A stretch of DNA of 64,000 nt from Hyphomicrobiales bacterium (GCA_021775525.1 JAJFHQ010000068.1:24208-88207); one strand, 5' to 3'. Shown: positions 9,451 to 20,391, numbered from the stretch's first letter. Notes: a model not told the origin generated them from the letters alone. Program-made: numbers and translations.

Positions 9451-10785
9451 CTATTTGCGGTCCTCGATTTTTACATAGGGGCGTTTATCGGGCCCGGTAT
9501 AGAGTTGGCGGGGCCGCCCGATACGTTGATCAGGATCCTCGATCATCTCTTTCCATTGAGCAATCCAGCCGACCGTGCGCGCCAAAGCAAATAGCACGGT
9601 GAACATCGAGGTTGGGAAGCCAAGAGCCCGCAGAGTGATTCCGGAATAAAAATCGATATTCGGATAAAGTTTTCGTTCTACGAAATATTCGTCTTCCAAC
9701 GCGATTTTTTCCAGCGCCATCGCGACTGGTAGTGCCGGGTCCTTGTCCGCGCCAACGGCCTCAAGCACTTCATGGCAATTTTTCTGCATGATCTTGGCGC
9801 GCGGGTCGTAATTTTTATACACCCGGTGTCCAAAGCCCATGAGACGGAACGGATCGTCCTTGTCTTTGGCCTTTTTCACATATTCAGGGATGTTATCGAC
9901 GCTGCCTATCTCTTCAAGCATTTGCAGGGCCGCTTCATTAGCGCCTCCATGCGCCGGCCCCCACAGACAAGCGATGCCCGCAGAAATGCATGCAAACGGA
10001 TTGGCTCCTGAAGACCCTGCCAGCCTTACCGTAGATGTTGAGGCATTCTGTTCATGGTCGGCATGGAGGATGAATATGTTGTCCATGGCCGCTGCCAATA
10101 TCGGATCTGGCTCATATTTTTCACAAGGAACTGAAAAACACATATGCAGAAAGTTGGAGGCGTAATCCAGATCATTGCGCGGGTATGTGAAGGGCTGGCC
10201 AATGGAATATTTAAATGCCATGGCGGCGATAGTTGGCATCTTTGCGATCATACGAATTGAAGCAATGTCGCGCTGAATCGGATCCGTGATGTCAGTTGAA
10301 TCATGATAGAAGGCGGACAACGCGCCGACTACACCCACCATAATCGCCATGGGATGGGCGTCACGGCGAAAACCCGTGAAAATCCGGTGCATTTGCTCAT
10401 GCACCATCGTGTGCATGGTCACACGCTGCTGGAAATCCTCAAATTGCGCCGCGTTAGGCAATTCGCCGTAAAGAAGCAGGTGGCAGGTTTCAAGAAAATT
10501 ACCATTATCAGCCAATTCCTCGATCGGAAATCCGCGATGAAGCAGCAATCCCTCATCGCCATCGATATAAGTCAGTTTGGATTCACAACTCGCCGTGGAG
10601 GTAAACCCCGGATCGAAGGTGAAGCACCCCGTATCACCATACAAACGGGTAATATCGATGACATCAGGACCAATGCTGCCCTGATAAACAGGCAACGTGT
10701 GATCCTTTTCGTCTAACCTTAATGTCGCTGATTTCTGATTATCTGTCGCAGGTGCAGAACCTTGCGACTCGCCGGATGTGCTCAT
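9451..10785 (-). CDS. gltA: Citrate synthase (type II, hexameric)
   Basis: Condenses acetyl-CoA and oxaloacetate to citrate, the entry to the TCA cycle. The 444 residues carry all three catalytic segments: [10 protein letters not shown] (first His), [14 protein letters not shown] (second His) and NIDFYSG (Asp). The extended N-terminus with [12 protein letters not shown] is typical of the NADH-sensitive Gram-negative hexameric type. GAGGT lies just before the ATG. The gene is transcribed alone, convergent with lpxB, with 187 bp to gltX upstream. Confidence 0.97.
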   Translation of the reverse strand: MSTSGESQGSAPATDNQKSATLRLDEKDHTLPVYQGSIGPDVIDITRLYGDTGCFTFDPGFTSTASCESKLTYIDGDEGLLLHRGFPIEELADNGNFLETCHLLLYGELPNAAQFEDFQQRVTMHTMVHEQMHRIFTGFRRDAHPMAIMVGVVGALSAFYHDSTDITDPIQRDIASIRMIAKMPTIAAMAFKYSIGQPFTYPRNDLDYASNFLHMCFSVPCEKYEPDPILAAAMDNIFILHADHEQNASTSTVRLAGSSGANPFACISAGIACLWGPAHGGANEAALQMLEEIGSVDNIPEYVKKAKDKDDPFRLMGFGHRVYKNYDPRAKIMQKNCHEVLEAVGADKDPALPVAMALEKIALEDEYFVERKLYPNIDFYSGITLRALGFPTSMFTVLFALARTVGWIAQWKEMIEDPDQRIGRPRQLYTGPDKRPYVKIEDRK

Positions 10786-10972
10786 GCACGACCTCCATCG
10801 TCTGGCCCAAACGCTATCCCATTACGGAGACAGCTATAAGTTGAATTGAAGAGTTGCCCCCTGCCTAATCGATTTCAGACTTTGGAGCAAGATCACCAAA
10901 GGACGCATTGACGTAATGCTTGGTATTTTAATGTGCAAAACGTGGATAACTCACCGGATTCAAGCTGTACAT

Positions 10973-12394
10973 TCAAATGGCCTGATCACGGATTCGTGCA
11001 ATTGCCTCATCTTTGCCCAAGGCCAGTAGCACATCAAAGATTCCCGGGGATGTCGTGCCCCCCGTCAAAACTGCACGCAGGGGTTGTGCTACCTTGCCAA
11101 GTTTTAAATTAGCCATTTCTGCAAAACCACGAACGGCTTGCTCAATGGTATCTATTTTCCAGTCATCCAGCGTTTCCAACGACTCTAATAAAGCGCCTAG
11201 AGTTCTCAGCGCCTCATCATCTAGCAATTTTCCGGCTTTCTCATCCATTTCCAGAGGACGCGACACGAACACAAAACGTCCATTGTCAAGAATATCGACA
11301 AGGGTTTTGGCGCGCTCTTTAAGGCCCGGCATGGCCAGGGCCAATTTCTGCCAGCACACTTCATCATCCACGTTGGGGGGAAGTTGTGTCTTGTCCAATT
11401 CAGGGATCAAAGCCCTTGTGAGGCCTGCCAGTTCCTCATCACCACTGTTCTTGATGTATTGCGCATTGAGGTTGGAAAGCTTGTCAAAATCAAACCGGGA
11501 AGGGGAGCGGCCAATACCAGGCAGATCAAACCATTCGATCATCTGCGCGGTGGTGAAAATCTCATCGTCGCCGTGGCTCCACCCCAATCTCGCGAGATAG
11601 TTGCGCAAGGCTGCAGGCAGGTATCCCAACGCACGGTAAGCTTCAACGCCAAGAGCGCCGTGGCGCTTTGAGAGCTTGGCTCCATCAGGTCCGTGAATCA
11701 ATGGAACATGGGCAAATATGGGCACCTGCCATTCGAGCGCATTATAAATTTGCGCCTGGCGGCTGGCATTGGTGAGATGGTCAGCACCACGTATGGCATG
11801 GGTTACGCCCATATCATGATCATCTACCACCACGGCCAGATTGTAGGTTGGGCTTCCATCACTACGTGAGATGATGAGGTCGTCCAGATCCTTGTTGGCC
11901 ACGGTAACGGTGCCCTGCACCTGATCGTCAATGACAGTCTCACCTTCATTTGGAGCCTTGAAGCGGATGACCGGATCAACCCCAGCCGGCGCGTCTGAAG
12001 GGTCACGATCACGCCACATACCGTCATAGACGGCGCTGCGGCCTTCTGCATGGGCGCTCTCGCGCATCTTCTCCAACTCATCGGGCTTAGCGTAGCATTT
12101 GTAGGCAAGACTCTTGTCTAGCAGTTTCTTGACGACCTCACCGTGCCGTTCAGCCCTGGCGTGCTGGTAAAATGGCTCTCCATCCCATTCCAGGCCAAGC
12201 CATCTCAGGCCATCCAGGATTGCATCGATGGCGTCAGCGCTTGATCGTTTCCGATCTGTGTCCTCAATGCGTAAAAGCATCTTGCCGCCATTGGCTTTGG
12301 CATAGAGCCAATTGAACAGCGCCGTGCGCGCCCCTCCAATATGCAGATAACCTGTGGGTGAGGGGGCAAACCTTGTAACCACGCGTTCGCTCAT
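10973..12394 (-). CDS. gltX: Glutamate-tRNA ligase
   Basis: Class I aminoacyl-tRNA synthetase that charges tRNA-Glu (and often tRNA-Gln in bacteria lacking GlnRS). The 473 residues carry the HIGH-type motif in [14 protein letters not shown] and the KMSKS-type motif as KLSKRHGA, followed by the alpha-helical anticodon-binding domain. Many alphaproteobacteria have two GltX paralogues with different tRNA preference, and I cannot tell from this window alone which one this is. It is divergent from comEC with 133 bp between the starts. Confidence 0.96.
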   Translation of the reverse strand: MSERVVTRFAPSPTGYLHIGGARTALFNWLYAKANGGKMLLRIEDTDRKRSSADAIDAILDGLRWLGLEWDGEPFYQHARAERHGEVVKKLLDKSLAYKCYAKPDELEKMRESAHAEGRSAVYDGMWRDRDPSDAPAGVDPVIRFKAPNEGETVIDDQVQGTVTVANKDLDDLIISRSDGSPTYNLAVVVDDHDMGVTHAIRGADHLTNASRQAQIYNALEWQVPIFAHVPLIHGPDGAKLSKRHGALGVEAYRALGYLPAALRNYLARLGWSHGDDEIFTTAQMIEWFDLPGIGRSPSRFDFDKLSNLNAQYIKNSGDEELAGLTRALIPELDKTQLPPNVDDEVCWQKLALAMPGLKERAKTLVDILDNGRFVFVSRPLEMDEKAGKLLDDEALRTLGALLESLETLDDWKIDTIEQAVRGFAEMANLKLGKVAQPLRAVLTGGTTSPGIFDVLLALGKDEAIARIRDQAI

Positions 12395-12527
12395 AGAAAA
12401 GAATCCAATCTTGGATTTATATTTTCACGAAACAAAATTATTTCGGGCTTCACCGCGCGCTCATGTACCATAAGAGCCGGGTCTGCGTTAAGTGCGGAAC
12501 CCTGATAAATTGGAGGGACAGTGGACC

Positions 12528-14720
12528 ATGTCGGTATGGTCCTGGGAAAACCGGCAAGCAAATGGCAGCAGCCTGGTTCATCGGGCTGTCGGGCTGATCG
12601 CGCGGCAGGTTGAAGAAGAAAATGATCGCTGGTTCCTGTGGATTCCAGTCTATTTTGCTGCTGGCATCGGTCTGTATTTTGCGCTGCCGGGTGAACCAGC
12701 ACTTCATTCCATCATTGCCGCACTCATCATCACGCTCTCATTATGCTTTGCCACCCGGCGAATCCCCTTGTTCTGGCTACTCAGCGTGGCTTCTTTTTGC
12801 ATGAGCCTTGGCTTTGCCGACATTTCATTTCGAACCTATTCGATGAAACAACCCACTTTGGAGCAATCAGGCGGCTTCATGAAGCTAACTGGCTGGGTTG
12901 AAAAAATCGAAGCACGTCTTCCGCGGGGATACAGAGTAACGCTCAGGCCGTTCGACTCAACAAACAAGAAGACCAAATCCTTACCATACCGGGTACGTTT
13001 CACCAGCCGTTTTGACGCGGTTCCTCATACTGGAAGCGCAGTCGAGGTGCGCTTGCGCCTGCGCCCGGTCCCCGAACCCGTCATGCCCGGAGGATTCGAT
13101 TTTTCACGCAAAGCTTATTATGTAGGCTTGGGGGCCGTGGGTTTTGCGCTTGCACCTGCCAAACCGCTTGATCCCGCCCCGGCAGCACCACTCGATATCC
13201 GACTGCGTGCAAAGATTGATGGCCTGCGCCACCAAATTGAGCAGCGTATTTTAAAAATCACACCCGGTGAGCGCGGAGCAGTAGTGGTCGCGTTGATAAC
13301 GGGAGAACGCGGACGAATTCCTGAAGCGACCCTGCGAGCGCTCAGACATTCAGGTCTTGCACATATGCTGGCAATATCTGGCCTGCATATGGCACTGATG
13401 GCCGGATCCCTGTTCTGGTTGTTGCGCATGGGTGCTGCCGCTGTACCCTTCCTCGCATTGCGCTGCCCTATCAAGAAATGGGCAGCCATCCTGGCACTCC
13501 TGGGTGGCGGGTTTTATTTTGTCATCTCGGGTGGATCCATTGCCACTCAGCGCGCCTTCCTGATGATGTGTATCGTATTCACCGCCATTCTGCTCGACCG
13601 TCCCGCACTCACCCTGCGTAACGTTGCCCTTGCCGCTTGCGTGATACTGATACTTTTTCCTGAAAGCTTACTCGATGTCTCATTCCAGATGTCATTTGCA
13701 GCAGTGACGGCACTGGTGGCCGTTTACGAGCGTACCAGTAAACGCAAATCCTCCACGACAACTCTCTCCATCTGGGGCAATCTCATGAGGAAAGGCTTCT
13801 GGTACCTGGGTGGTATTGCATTGACCACACTCGTGGCGGGGATCGCTGTTGCACCATTTGCCGCGTACCATTTCCACCATCTTGCACAATTCTCACTGCT
13901 CGCCAACTTGGGTGCGATGCCGCCTTTTGGTCTCATCGTGATGCCTGCTGCACTGGTTTCATTAATAACCATGCCGTTCGGATTTGAGGCTCTGCCATTG
14001 CAGATCATGGCATGGGGCATCGATCAGGTTGTCGGCGTTGCCAAGGAAGTCTCCAGCTGGCCCTCTGCAAGCGTGCGCGTGGCCACAATGCCGGTAGCCT
14101 CGCTGCTGGCTTTGTCTGTTGGCGGTCTATGGCTTTGCCTGTGGCGCACGCCCTGGCGGTTCGCAGGGCTAGGTATTGCCAGCCTCGGCCTGTTGATGGC
14201 CGGGAGCGCTCCACGACCGGATTTGCTTGTTGGGCGTGATGGCAAACTGCTCGCCGTTCGCACACAGGATGACACGCTCTCTGTTACGGGTGGCAAGAAA
14301 GCCAGCTATTCCCTGGAACAATGGCTGAGCGCCGATGGTGACTCGCGTGATCCAGTCCTGGCGCTGAAGGGGGATAATTTCAAATGCGATGAATTGGCCT
14401 GCATCGCTAAAGTGAAAGGGAAAACCGTTGCTTTTGTCCGACACCCGGCAGCTCTCGCCGAGGAGTGTTCCCGGGCTGATATTATCATTGCACAAATCCC
14501 CATCAACCACCGTTGTCCTAAAGTTCGCGTGAAGGTCGACCGAATTGATTTGTGGTCCGATGGTGCGCACGCGCTCTATTTAGATGGACAGTCCATCCGC
14601 ATTGAAACGGTTGCGCAGAGCAGGGGAGAACGTCCCTGGTCTCGCACGATCACAAGACGACGCAAGCGGTCAGCACCTGATGGTAATGCCTATGCAGATG
14701 AAGACAATGCGCCTGAATGA
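12528..14720 (+). CDS. comEC: ComEC/Rec2-family DNA-uptake channel protein
   Basis: Predicted inner-membrane channel for single-stranded DNA during natural transformation. The ATG at 12528 has GGAGGG about 10 bases upstream and gives 730 residues; a GTG at 12492 is less likely. There is an N-terminal DUF4131-like part with early membrane segments, then a soluble OB-like stretch. The polytopic Competence domain follows, with HSGLAHMLAISGLHMAL and several more membrane segments. The C-terminal part (from about 560) looks like a degenerate metallo-beta-lactamase domain: I see no HxHxDH metal motif. Whether the cell is competent cannot be told from here. lexA is convergent, 11 bp away. Confidence 0.88.
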   Translation: MSVWSWENRQANGSSLVHRAVGLIARQVEEENDRWFLWIPVYFAAGIGLYFALPGEPALHSIIAALIITLSLCFATRRIPLFWLLSVASFCMSLGFADISFRTYSMKQPTLEQSGGFMKLTGWVEKIEARLPRGYRVTLRPFDSTNKKTKSLPYRVRFTSRFDAVPHTGSAVEVRLRLRPVPEPVMPGGFDFSRKAYYVGLGAVGFALAPAKPLDPAPAAPLDIRLRAKIDGLRHQIEQRILKITPGERGAVVVALITGERGRIPEATLRALRHSGLAHMLAISGLHMALMAGSLFWLLRMGAAAVPFLALRCPIKKWAAILALLGGGFYFVISGGSIATQRAFLMMCIVFTAILLDRPALTLRNVALAACVILILFPESLLDVSFQMSFAAVTALVAVYERTSKRKSSTTTLSIWGNLMRKGFWYLGGIALTTLVAGIAVAPFAAYHFHHLAQFSLLANLGAMPPFGLIVMPAALVSLITMPFGFEALPLQIMAWGIDQVVGVAKEVSSWPSASVRVATMPVASLLALSVGGLWLCLWRTPWRFAGLGIASLGLLMAGSAPRPDLLVGRDGKLLAVRTQDDTLSVTGGKKASYSLEQWLSADGDSRDPVLALKGDNFKCDELACIAKVKGKTVAFVRHPAALAEECSRADIIIAQIPINHRCPKVRVKVDRIDLWSDGAHALYLDGQSIRIETVAQSRGERPWSRTITRRRKRSAPDGNAYADEDNAPE

Positions 14721-14731
14721 GAGCGGTTGAG

Positions 14732-15433
14732 TTAGTAAACCCGTATTAGCCCTACCAGCGTGCCTTGCACATCAACCCTGTCAGGCCCGAAAATACGGGT
14801 CTCATATGCCGGATTGGCGGCTTCCAGCGCGATGGAGTCGCCACGCCGGCGCAAGCGCTTGAGCGTCGCTTCTTCCTTGTCGACAAGGGCAACGACGATG
14901 TCACCGGTATTGGCTGTATCGCCACGCCGGACAATGATGGTGTCGCCTTCAAGAATACCGGCCTCTATCATTGAGTCGCCTTTGACCTCGAGCGCAAAAT
15001 GCTCGCCCTTGGTCAGCAACTCCGGGGGCACTTCGATAGAACGGCTGCTGTGCTGAATGGCCTCGATGGGCACGCCGGCAGCGATCTGACCCATGACAGG
15101 AATTTCAACATTAGCCGGCAGGGCTTCGCCGTCATCTCTCTCTCGCACGCGGCCAAGGCTGCCTTCGATAACGCTGGGTGAAAAGCCGCGCCCGCCGCTG
15201 CCCGTCGCGTAGCCGACAGATTCAGGCAGTTTGAGAATTTCCAGCGCCCGCGCCCGGTGGGGCAGGCGGCGAATAAATCCACGCTCTTCGAGTGCAGTTA
15301 TAAGCCGGTGAATACCCGACTTGGACTTGAGATCGAGCGCTTCCTTCATTTCGTCGAATGACGGCGGAACACCGCTTTCCTTCACCCGCTCATGGATGAA
15401 CATCAGCAATTCTTTTTGCTTGCGCGTCAGCAT
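14732..15433 (-). CDS. lexA: SOS transcriptional repressor LexA
   Basis: Represses DNA-damage genes and cleaves itself when RecA filaments form. The 233 residues have a winged HTH at the N-terminus ([17 protein letters not shown]...), the self-cleavage bond Ala119-Gly120 in [11 protein letters not shown], the catalytic Ser154 in KGDSMIEAG and Lys192 in EATLKRL. A GTTC-N7-GTTC box lies about 93 bp upstream, so autoregulation is very likely. The gene is downstream of trp/moaC/moeA on the same strand but separated from moeA by 159 bp that hold this operator, so it should have its own promoter. Confidence 0.96.
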   Translation of the reverse strand: MLTRKQKELLMFIHERVKESGVPPSFDEMKEALDLKSKSGIHRLITALEERGFIRRLPHRARALEILKLPESVGYATGSGGRGFSPSVIEGSLGRVRERDDGEALPANVEIPVMGQIAAGVPIEAIQHSSRSIEVPPELLTKGEHFALEVKGDSMIEAGILEGDTIIVRRGDTANTGDIVVALVDKEEATLKRLRRRGDSIALEAANPAYETRIFGPDRVDVQGTLVGLIRVY

Positions 15434-15525
15434 CTAAGCCCCTCGCTTGTTATCACCGTCATTGATCTGGTTGTCCCGAATCAAACTAGACACCAGATAT
15501 GGACAAATCATGAACATTTATACAT

Positions 15526-15540
15526 GTTCTAGTTGTGTTC
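15526..15540 (-). promoter_or_regulatory. LexA operator (SOS box) upstream of lexA
   Basis: The bases read GTTC-TAGTTGT-GTTC on the plus strand, so GAAC-N7-GAAC in the lexA direction. This is exactly the direct-repeat form established for alphaproteobacterial LexA, unlike the palindromic boxes of E. coli or Bacillus. A further GAAC at 15512-15515 forms a looser inverted pair (GAACAT...ATGTTC, 15512-15529) with the first GTTC. It lies between the moeA stop and the lexA start in an AT-rich stretch suited to a promoter. Confidence 0.85.
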
Positions 15541-15592
15541 TGCAAGGGTAGGTCCAGGGGGTGTAAACGCGGAGATGCGAACGGGCGCAATC

Positions 15593-16792
15593 TCAAAAAT
15601 CCAGATGCAATATCGGCACGGCTTCGCCTGACTCGGCCGCAGGTGCACCGGGTGCCCGGACAATCAGGCAGTCTGCCTGGGACAGGGGGGAGAGCAGGGA
15701 GCTGTCCTGTGAGCGGACCGGTGTCACCACATCCTGCCCCTCATCGCCCTTATCAATCGTGGCGCGCATATAATGCTGACGCGGTCCGTTTTTTTTCACT
15801 CCGGCGCCAAGCATGGCTGTTTTCTGGTCAACGGAAGCACCTTCAATTCCGAGCATTTTATCCAGCATTGGCAGCAGGAATATCCGTGAGCACACCATGG
15901 CCGAAACCGGATTCCCGGGCAGGCCCAGTACGCGTTGATCCCCCAATTGCCCGAACATCAAGGGCTTGCCGGGACGCATGGCGATTTTCCAGAAATCGAG
16001 CGTCATGCCGGCTGCTTCAAGGGCCGGCTGTACAAGATCATGATCGCCCACCGATGCCCCACCGATGGTCAGGAGAATATCCGCATCGCTGGCGCGGGCA
16101 ATGTGCTCAGCCAGGCTCTCTTTTGTATCCCTCGCGATACCCAGCCTCACTGGCTGCCCACCGGCACTTTCGATCATGGCGGCAAGACCAAAGGAGTTGG
16201 AGGAAATGATCTGTCCCGGATTCAGCTCTTCACCTGGCATGACCAGTTCATCTCCCGTTGCCAGGATTGCAACAACCGGTTTCCGGCGCACCCTGAACTG
16301 CGTCACGTTCATGGAGGCCGCAAGCGACAGATCCCGCGCTAGAATTTTACGCCCGGTTTTGAGCAGAACTTCGCCTTCAGAAAAATCAAATCCACGAGGC
16401 CGAACATAGGTGCCATGTGCCGCCCCCTCATTCACGGTGACTACATCACCCTCGCGCGATGTGTCTTCCTGGATAATGATGGTGTCGGCGCCCTCCGGAA
16501 CTGCGCCGCCAGTGAAAATGCGTACGGCCTGACCATTGCCGGCCTTTCCCTCAAAAGGATGACCCGCCGCAGCTTCCCCGATGATCTTCAATTCACGGGG
16601 TATCTCAGTCAGATCACTGGCGCGTACCGCGTAGCCATCCATGGCCGAGGCGTTAAAAGGCGGTTGGGTAATGCGGGCGGCAACGCCCTCTGCCAGCACG
16701 CGGCCATGACCGTCTTCGAGTGGGATAGTTTCTGCTTCACACAGACCAAGCCCATCCACCACGCGCGCGAGGGCTTCGTCTACGCTCAGCAT
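15593..16792 (-). CDS. moeA: Molybdopterin molybdenumtransferase MoeA
   Basis: Inserts molybdate into adenylylated molybdopterin, the last common step of molybdenum cofactor synthesis. From the ATG at 16792 (MLSVDEALARVVDGL) it has 399 residues, with GGGAG 12 bases upstream. A GTG at 16813 overlapping the moaC stop (GTGA) would give 406 residues and cannot be excluded. The family segments are present: PPFNASAMDGYAVR, IFTGGAVPEGADT, the MoCF-type block ATGDELV, ILLTIGGASVGDHD, and LGLPGNPVSA. Adjacent moaC encodes an early step of the same pathway. Confidence 0.95.
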   Translation of the reverse strand: MLSVDEALARVVDGLGLCEAETIPLEDGHGRVLAEGVAARITQPPFNASAMDGYAVRASDLTEIPRELKIIGEAAAGHPFEGKAGNGQAVRIFTGGAVPEGADTIIIQEDTSREGDVVTVNEGAAHGTYVRPRGFDFSEGEVLLKTGRKILARDLSLAASMNVTQFRVRRKPVVAILATGDELVMPGEELNPGQIISSNSFGLAAMIESAGGQPVRLGIARDTKESLAEHIARASDADILLTIGGASVGDHDLVQPALEAAGMTLDFWKIAMRPGKPLMFGQLGDQRVLGLPGNPVSAMVCSRIFLLPMLDKMLGIEGASVDQKTAMLGAGVKKNGPRQHYMRATIDKGDEGQDVVTPVRSQDSSLLSPLSQADCLIVRAPGAPAAESGEAVPILHLDF

Positions 16793-16809
16793 TGAATTGG
16801 CAAGCTCCC

Positions 16810-17295
16810 TCACGCGTCCGCCACGTAATGACCTGATCTCCCGCCGGATTTTTCAACCAGCCGGATGCCGGAAAAGGACATGCCCCGATCAACCGCTTTC
16901 ACCATGTCGTAGATGGTAAGGCAGGCGACCGATACGGCCGTCATGGCTTCCATCTCAACGCCGGTCTGACCGGACACTTTCACCCGCGCTGTGACACGGA
17001 TTCCAACGGGCTCTGAACTGAGTTCAAAATCCACCGTGACCTGAGATAGTGCCAGGGGGTGGCACAACGGGATGAGCTCATGGGTACGCTTGGCCGCCAT
17101 GATTCCGGCAAGACGCGCGGTCGCAAGCACGTCGCCCTTCTTGGCGTCGCCTTCCTCAATAAGCTGTAGAGTTTCGGCATCCATGGAGACAAAACCTTCC
17201 GCCACTGCAACGCGATTGGTCACTTCCTTGTCCGCCACGTCAACCATATGCGCTTCACCGCGCTCATTCAGATGAGTGAGAGTCTTCTTTGTCAT
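16810..17295 (-). CDS. moaC: Cyclic pyranopterin monophosphate synthase MoaC
   Basis: Makes cyclic pyranopterin monophosphate from the MoaA product in molybdenum cofactor synthesis. The 161 residues are full length, with [15 protein letters not shown] at the start, [17 protein letters not shown], and [14 protein letters not shown] containing the conserved KxxDxG-type environment near the end ([11 protein letters not shown]). Its ATG overlaps the trpC stop (ATGA, 17292-17295), so it is probably translated from the trp transcript. moaA is not in this window. Confidence 0.96.
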   Translation of the reverse strand: MTKKTLTHLNERGEAHMVDVADKEVTNRVAVAEGFVSMDAETLQLIEEGDAKKGDVLATARLAGIMAAKRTHELIPLCHPLALSQVTVDFELSSEPVGIRVTARVKVSGQTGVEMEAMTAVSVACLTIYDMVKAVDRGMSFSGIRLVEKSGGRSGHYVADA

Positions 17296-18113
17296 TGCGC
17301 AACGGCTCCCTGTTCCCGGGCAGGTGCACTGAGGAGTGCGCGCGTTGCTTTCTCAACATCCCCTTGCCGCATCAGGCTTTCACCAACCAGAAACGTGCGC
17401 ACGCCATAAAGCTCGAGCCGCGCCAGGTCGCTGGGCGTGCTGATACCACTTTCAGACACGGTGATCCGGTCACTCGGGACCATCGGGGCGAGACGGCCAG
17501 TCGTCAAAAGCTTGGTCTCAAAAGTCTTCAGGTCACGATTGTTAATACCGATGAGTGAAGTGTGAAGGCTGAGGGCGCGCTCCATCTCCTCCTCGTTATG
17601 GACTTCGGCCAGCACATCCATGTTCCAGTCTTTTGCAGCAGAGCAAAGCTCCTGCGCTTGGGCATCACTGACACCCGCCAGGATGATAAGAATGCAATCC
17701 GCGCCCCAGCCCCGCGCTTGCGGCACCTGGTAGGGGTCCAGCATAAAATCTTTGCGCAAAATGGGCAGGGAACAGGCCTCGCGTGCTTCACCCAGGTAAT
17801 CGGGGTGACCCTGAAAGGAGGGCTCATCTGTGAGCACGGACAGGCAGGCCGCTCCACCAGCCTCATAGGCACGGGCAAGCGCGGCAGGAGCAAAATCTTC
17901 GCGGATCAAACCCTTGGAGGGACTGGCCTTCTTGATTTCCGCAATCAGAGCGAACGACCCGCTGCCAGATTTTTGCGCAATCGCATCTGCAAAGCCACGT
18001 GGGGGCTTTGCGCTACGGGCCTGCTCCTCAACTCTCGCGAGTGGATGCTCAGCCTTGGCGGCGGAAATTTCTTCGCGCTTGTAGTCGTTTATCTTGTCGA
18101 GAATATTGGCCAT
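17292..18113 (-). CDS. trpC: Indole-3-glycerol phosphate synthase
   Basis: TIM-barrel enzyme that closes the indole ring in tryptophan synthesis. The start at 18113 gives [16 protein letters not shown], the usual N-terminus. The frame runs further upstream to 18209 but would then overlap trpD by 92 bases without homology. The 273 residues contain [11 protein letters not shown] (substrate phosphate and catalytic Lys), VLRKDFMLD-like [15 protein letters not shown], and [10 protein letters not shown]. Four bases separate it from trpD, and it overlaps moaC by four. Confidence 0.96.
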   Translation of the reverse strand: MANILDKINDYKREEISAAKAEHPLARVEEQARSAKPPRGFADAIAQKSGSGSFALIAEIKKASPSKGLIREDFAPAALARAYEAGGAACLSVLTDEPSFQGHPDYLGEAREACSLPILRKDFMLDPYQVPQARGWGADCILIILAGVSDAQAQELCSAAKDWNMDVLAEVHNEEEMERALSLHTSLIGINNRDLKTFETKLLTTGRLAPMVPSDRITVSESGISTPSDLARLELYGVRTFLVGESLMRQGDVEKATRALLSAPAREQGAVAQ

Positions 18114-18117
18114 GGTC

Positions 18118-19131
18118 TCAAGCGTTGGTGATGCGCACAAGATCGTCAAGGCTTTTACGCGCCGCCCCATTGTCGATAGCCTCAGCGGCCAGCTTCGCCC
18201 CCTCGCCAAGCTCTTCAGCCTTGCCGGTCACGACCAATGCGGCGGCGGCGTTCAAGACCACAATATCGCGGAAGGCCGCGTGCTGACCGGCGAGGACATC
18301 TTCTATCGCCTTGGCATTTTCATCCGCTTCGCCACCAACCAGATCATTTGGGTTTGCCTGCCGCAAACCCGCATCTTCGGGAATGACCTCAAACGTGCTC
18401 ACCGATCCGTCCTTCAATTCAGCCACATAAGTGGGGCCGGTGGTTGTGAGTTCATCAAGCCCATCGCTGCCATGAACAACCCAAACGCGTTTCGAACCCA
18501 GGTTGGAGAGTACTTCGGCCAGAGGCACAATCCAGTCACGCGAGAAAACACCAATCACCTGATATTTTGCATCCGCCGGGTTGGCCAGAGGTCCGAGCAA
18601 ATTGAATATGGTCCGCATACCAAGTTCTGCCCGCACGGGCCCGACATGGCGCATTGCGGAATGATGTTTGGGGGCAAACATGAATCCCACACCGGCTTCT
18701 TCAATTGCTTTTGTAACAATCTCCGGGCCGACATCCAGATTGACGCCGAGTGCTGCCAGAACGTCTGCGGAGCCTGATTTCGACGACACAGACTTGTTGC
18801 CATGCTTGGCAACTGGCACACCTGCGCCCGCTACCACGAAAGCCGTGCATGTTGAAATATTATAGGTGCCCTTGGCATCACCGCCCGTGCCGCATGTATC
18901 AACGGCTCCGTCAGGCGCAGAAACGCCCGTTGCCTTGGCTCGCATTGCTTGCGCCGCGCCGGTGATTTCCTCAACCGTTTCACCGCGCACGCGCAGGCCC
19001 ATAAGAAACGCGCCCATCTGTGCTGGGCTGGCATCACCGGACATCATGATGGCGAAGGCGTCCGCGGCTTCATCGGAGGACAGGGATTGGCCTTCGGAAA
19101 CCTTTGAAATAAATTGGGAAAAACCGGACAT
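18118..19131 (-). CDS. trpD: Anthranilate phosphoribosyltransferase
   Basis: Transfers phosphoribose from PRPP to anthranilate. I start at the ATG at 19131 ([11 protein letters not shown]); a TTG two codons earlier at 19137 is also possible. The 337 residues carry the PRPP-binding [14 protein letters not shown] and the following [17 protein letters not shown], plus a domain linker typical of the family. It lies 12 bases after the trpG stop in the compact trpG-trpD-trpC series. Confidence 0.96.
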   Translation of the reverse strand: MSGFSQFISKVSEGQSLSSDEAADAFAIMMSGDASPAQMGAFLMGLRVRGETVEEITGAAQAMRAKATGVSAPDGAVDTCGTGGDAKGTYNISTCTAFVVAGAGVPVAKHGNKSVSSKSGSADVLAALGVNLDVGPEIVTKAIEEAGVGFMFAPKHHSAMRHVGPVRAELGMRTIFNLLGPLANPADAKYQVIGVFSRDWIVPLAEVLSNLGSKRVWVVHGSDGLDELTTTGPTYVAELKDGSVSTFEVIPEDAGLRQANPNDLVGGEADENAKAIEDVLAGQHAAFRDIVVLNAAAALVVTGKAEELGEGAKLAAEAIDNGAARKSLDDLVRITNA

Positions 19132-19143
19132 CCTCAATGCTCG

Positions 19144-19791
19144 CTATACCGCTGCCATGGCTTCATCGAATGGCCCGGCCGGCTCATGTTGAATACCAGC
19201 CAGATCGAGGAAATTTGCCAGCAAGGCATGACCATGTTGAGAAGCGATGCTTTCAGGATGAAATTGAACTCCGTACAGGGGCAACGCTTTATGTTGTAGC
19301 CCCATGATAACGCCACCATCAGTTTCAGCAGTGATCTCAAAACAGTCCGGCAAACTATCGCGCTCAACAGTGAGGGAGTGATAGCGGGTCGCCTCGAATT
19401 CTGCCGGTAACCCGGCGAAAATGCCCGCGCCGGTGTTGCGCGCCGATGAAGCGCCAGCTCCCAGAACTCGAACCGTGGAAAGTTTCCCGTGCATGAGGGT
19501 TGGAGCGCGTACTACTTTGCCACCAAACGCCTGGCCGATGGATTGATGCCCCAGGCATACACCCAGGATTGGCACATCGGCGCCAGCGTGCTTCACCAGT
19601 TCAAGGCAAATCCCGGCCTCGTTCGGTGTGCAGGGGCCGGGCGAGAGTACGATGGCCTGTGGACTCTCCTCCAGCACCTGCTCGACGCTTACCTTGTCGT
19701 TGCGGTAAACACGGCACTGCGCTCCCAACTCGCCCAGAAAGTGGACGAGGTTGTAGGTGAAGCTGTCATAATTATCGATAAGGGTCAGCAT
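19144..19791 (-). CDS. trpG: Anthranilate synthase component II (glutamine amidotransferase)
   Basis: Provides ammonia from glutamine to TrpE. Class I amidotransferase of 215 residues with the nucleophile Cys in [15 protein letters not shown] and the His-Glu pair in [12 protein letters not shown]. The opening [15 protein letters not shown] is the standard TrpG/PabA N-terminus. With separate trpE upstream and trpD downstream the tryptophan role is favoured, although TrpG proteins often also serve folate synthesis. In rhizobia such as Sinorhizobium trpE and trpG are fused; here they are separate. Confidence 0.95.
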   Translation of the reverse strand: MLTLIDNYDSFTYNLVHFLGELGAQCRVYRNDKVSVEQVLEESPQAIVLSPGPCTPNEAGICLELVKHAGADVPILGVCLGHQSIGQAFGGKVVRAPTLMHGKLSTVRVLGAGASSARNTGAGIFAGLPAEFEATRYHSLTVERDSLPDCFEITAETDGGVIMGLQHKALPLYGVQFHPESIASQHGHALLANFLDLAGIQHEPAGPFDEAMAAV

Positions 19792-19863
19792 GAGAGTGTT
19801 CTAACCTGTGCGTGCCCCAAGCCTCAAGTGATGTCGCAAAGTGGTTAAAGCCGAAAGAGGCAA

Positions 19864-20385
19864 TTAGGCAGGATCCAGGAGTTTTCTAGGAACGATAAAG
19901 CGCTGCAAATGACCCGCTTCCGGGGCAAGAGACGTCCAATCTCCTTCAAAATTTATCACGGCAAGCGCGGCCGTCGGAAAGTTGGATTCAAGCTCATCAA
20001 ATGCATCGGCCTCTCCATCCCCGGATAGGGACGCGGTGAGAGAATACATACCCGGATTGTGCCCAATTACCATCGCATGGCCACAACTTGCAGGCAGACC
20101 CCGCAATATCTGCAACATTTGGGCAGGACCCGAATGATAGAGCCCTTCCTCAAAACGGATTTCTGGCTCGGCTTTCCATTCAGCTTGTGCAAGTTCCAGT
20201 GTCTGGCGGGCGCGTTTGGCGGTCGAGCACAATACCAAGGCCGGGACAAGCCCCTCCTGTTCCATATAAACGCCCATGCGCGGTGCGGCTTTTTCACCGC
20301 GCGGGGCAAGGGGGCGCTCAAAATCGTTGAAACCGGGCTTGTTCCATGACGATTTGGCATGGCGGAACAACGAAAGGGTCACCAT
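19864..20385 (-). CDS. SixA-like histidine phosphatase family protein
   Basis: Short histidine phosphatase of 173 residues. The phospho-acceptor His is in the RHG-like motif LFRHAKSSW near the N-terminus. A second basic cluster is in STAKRARQTLE, and the C-terminal catalytic His is in VIGHNPGMYSL. The closest known class is SixA, which dephosphorylates phospho-His proteins such as ArcB or PTSNtr components, but the true substrate is unknown. It lies six bases after the trpE stop and 72 before trpG, so it is probably part of the trp transcript, although no tryptophan role is known for this family. Confidence 0.82.
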   Translation of the reverse strand: MVTLSLFRHAKSSWNKPGFNDFERPLAPRGEKAAPRMGVYMEQEGLVPALVLCSTAKRARQTLELAQAEWKAEPEIRFEEGLYHSGPAQMLQILRGLPASCGHAMVIGHNPGMYSLTASLSGDGEADAFDELESNFPTAALAVINFEGDWTSLAPEAGHLQRFIVPRKLLDPA

Positions 20386-20391
20386 GACGCT

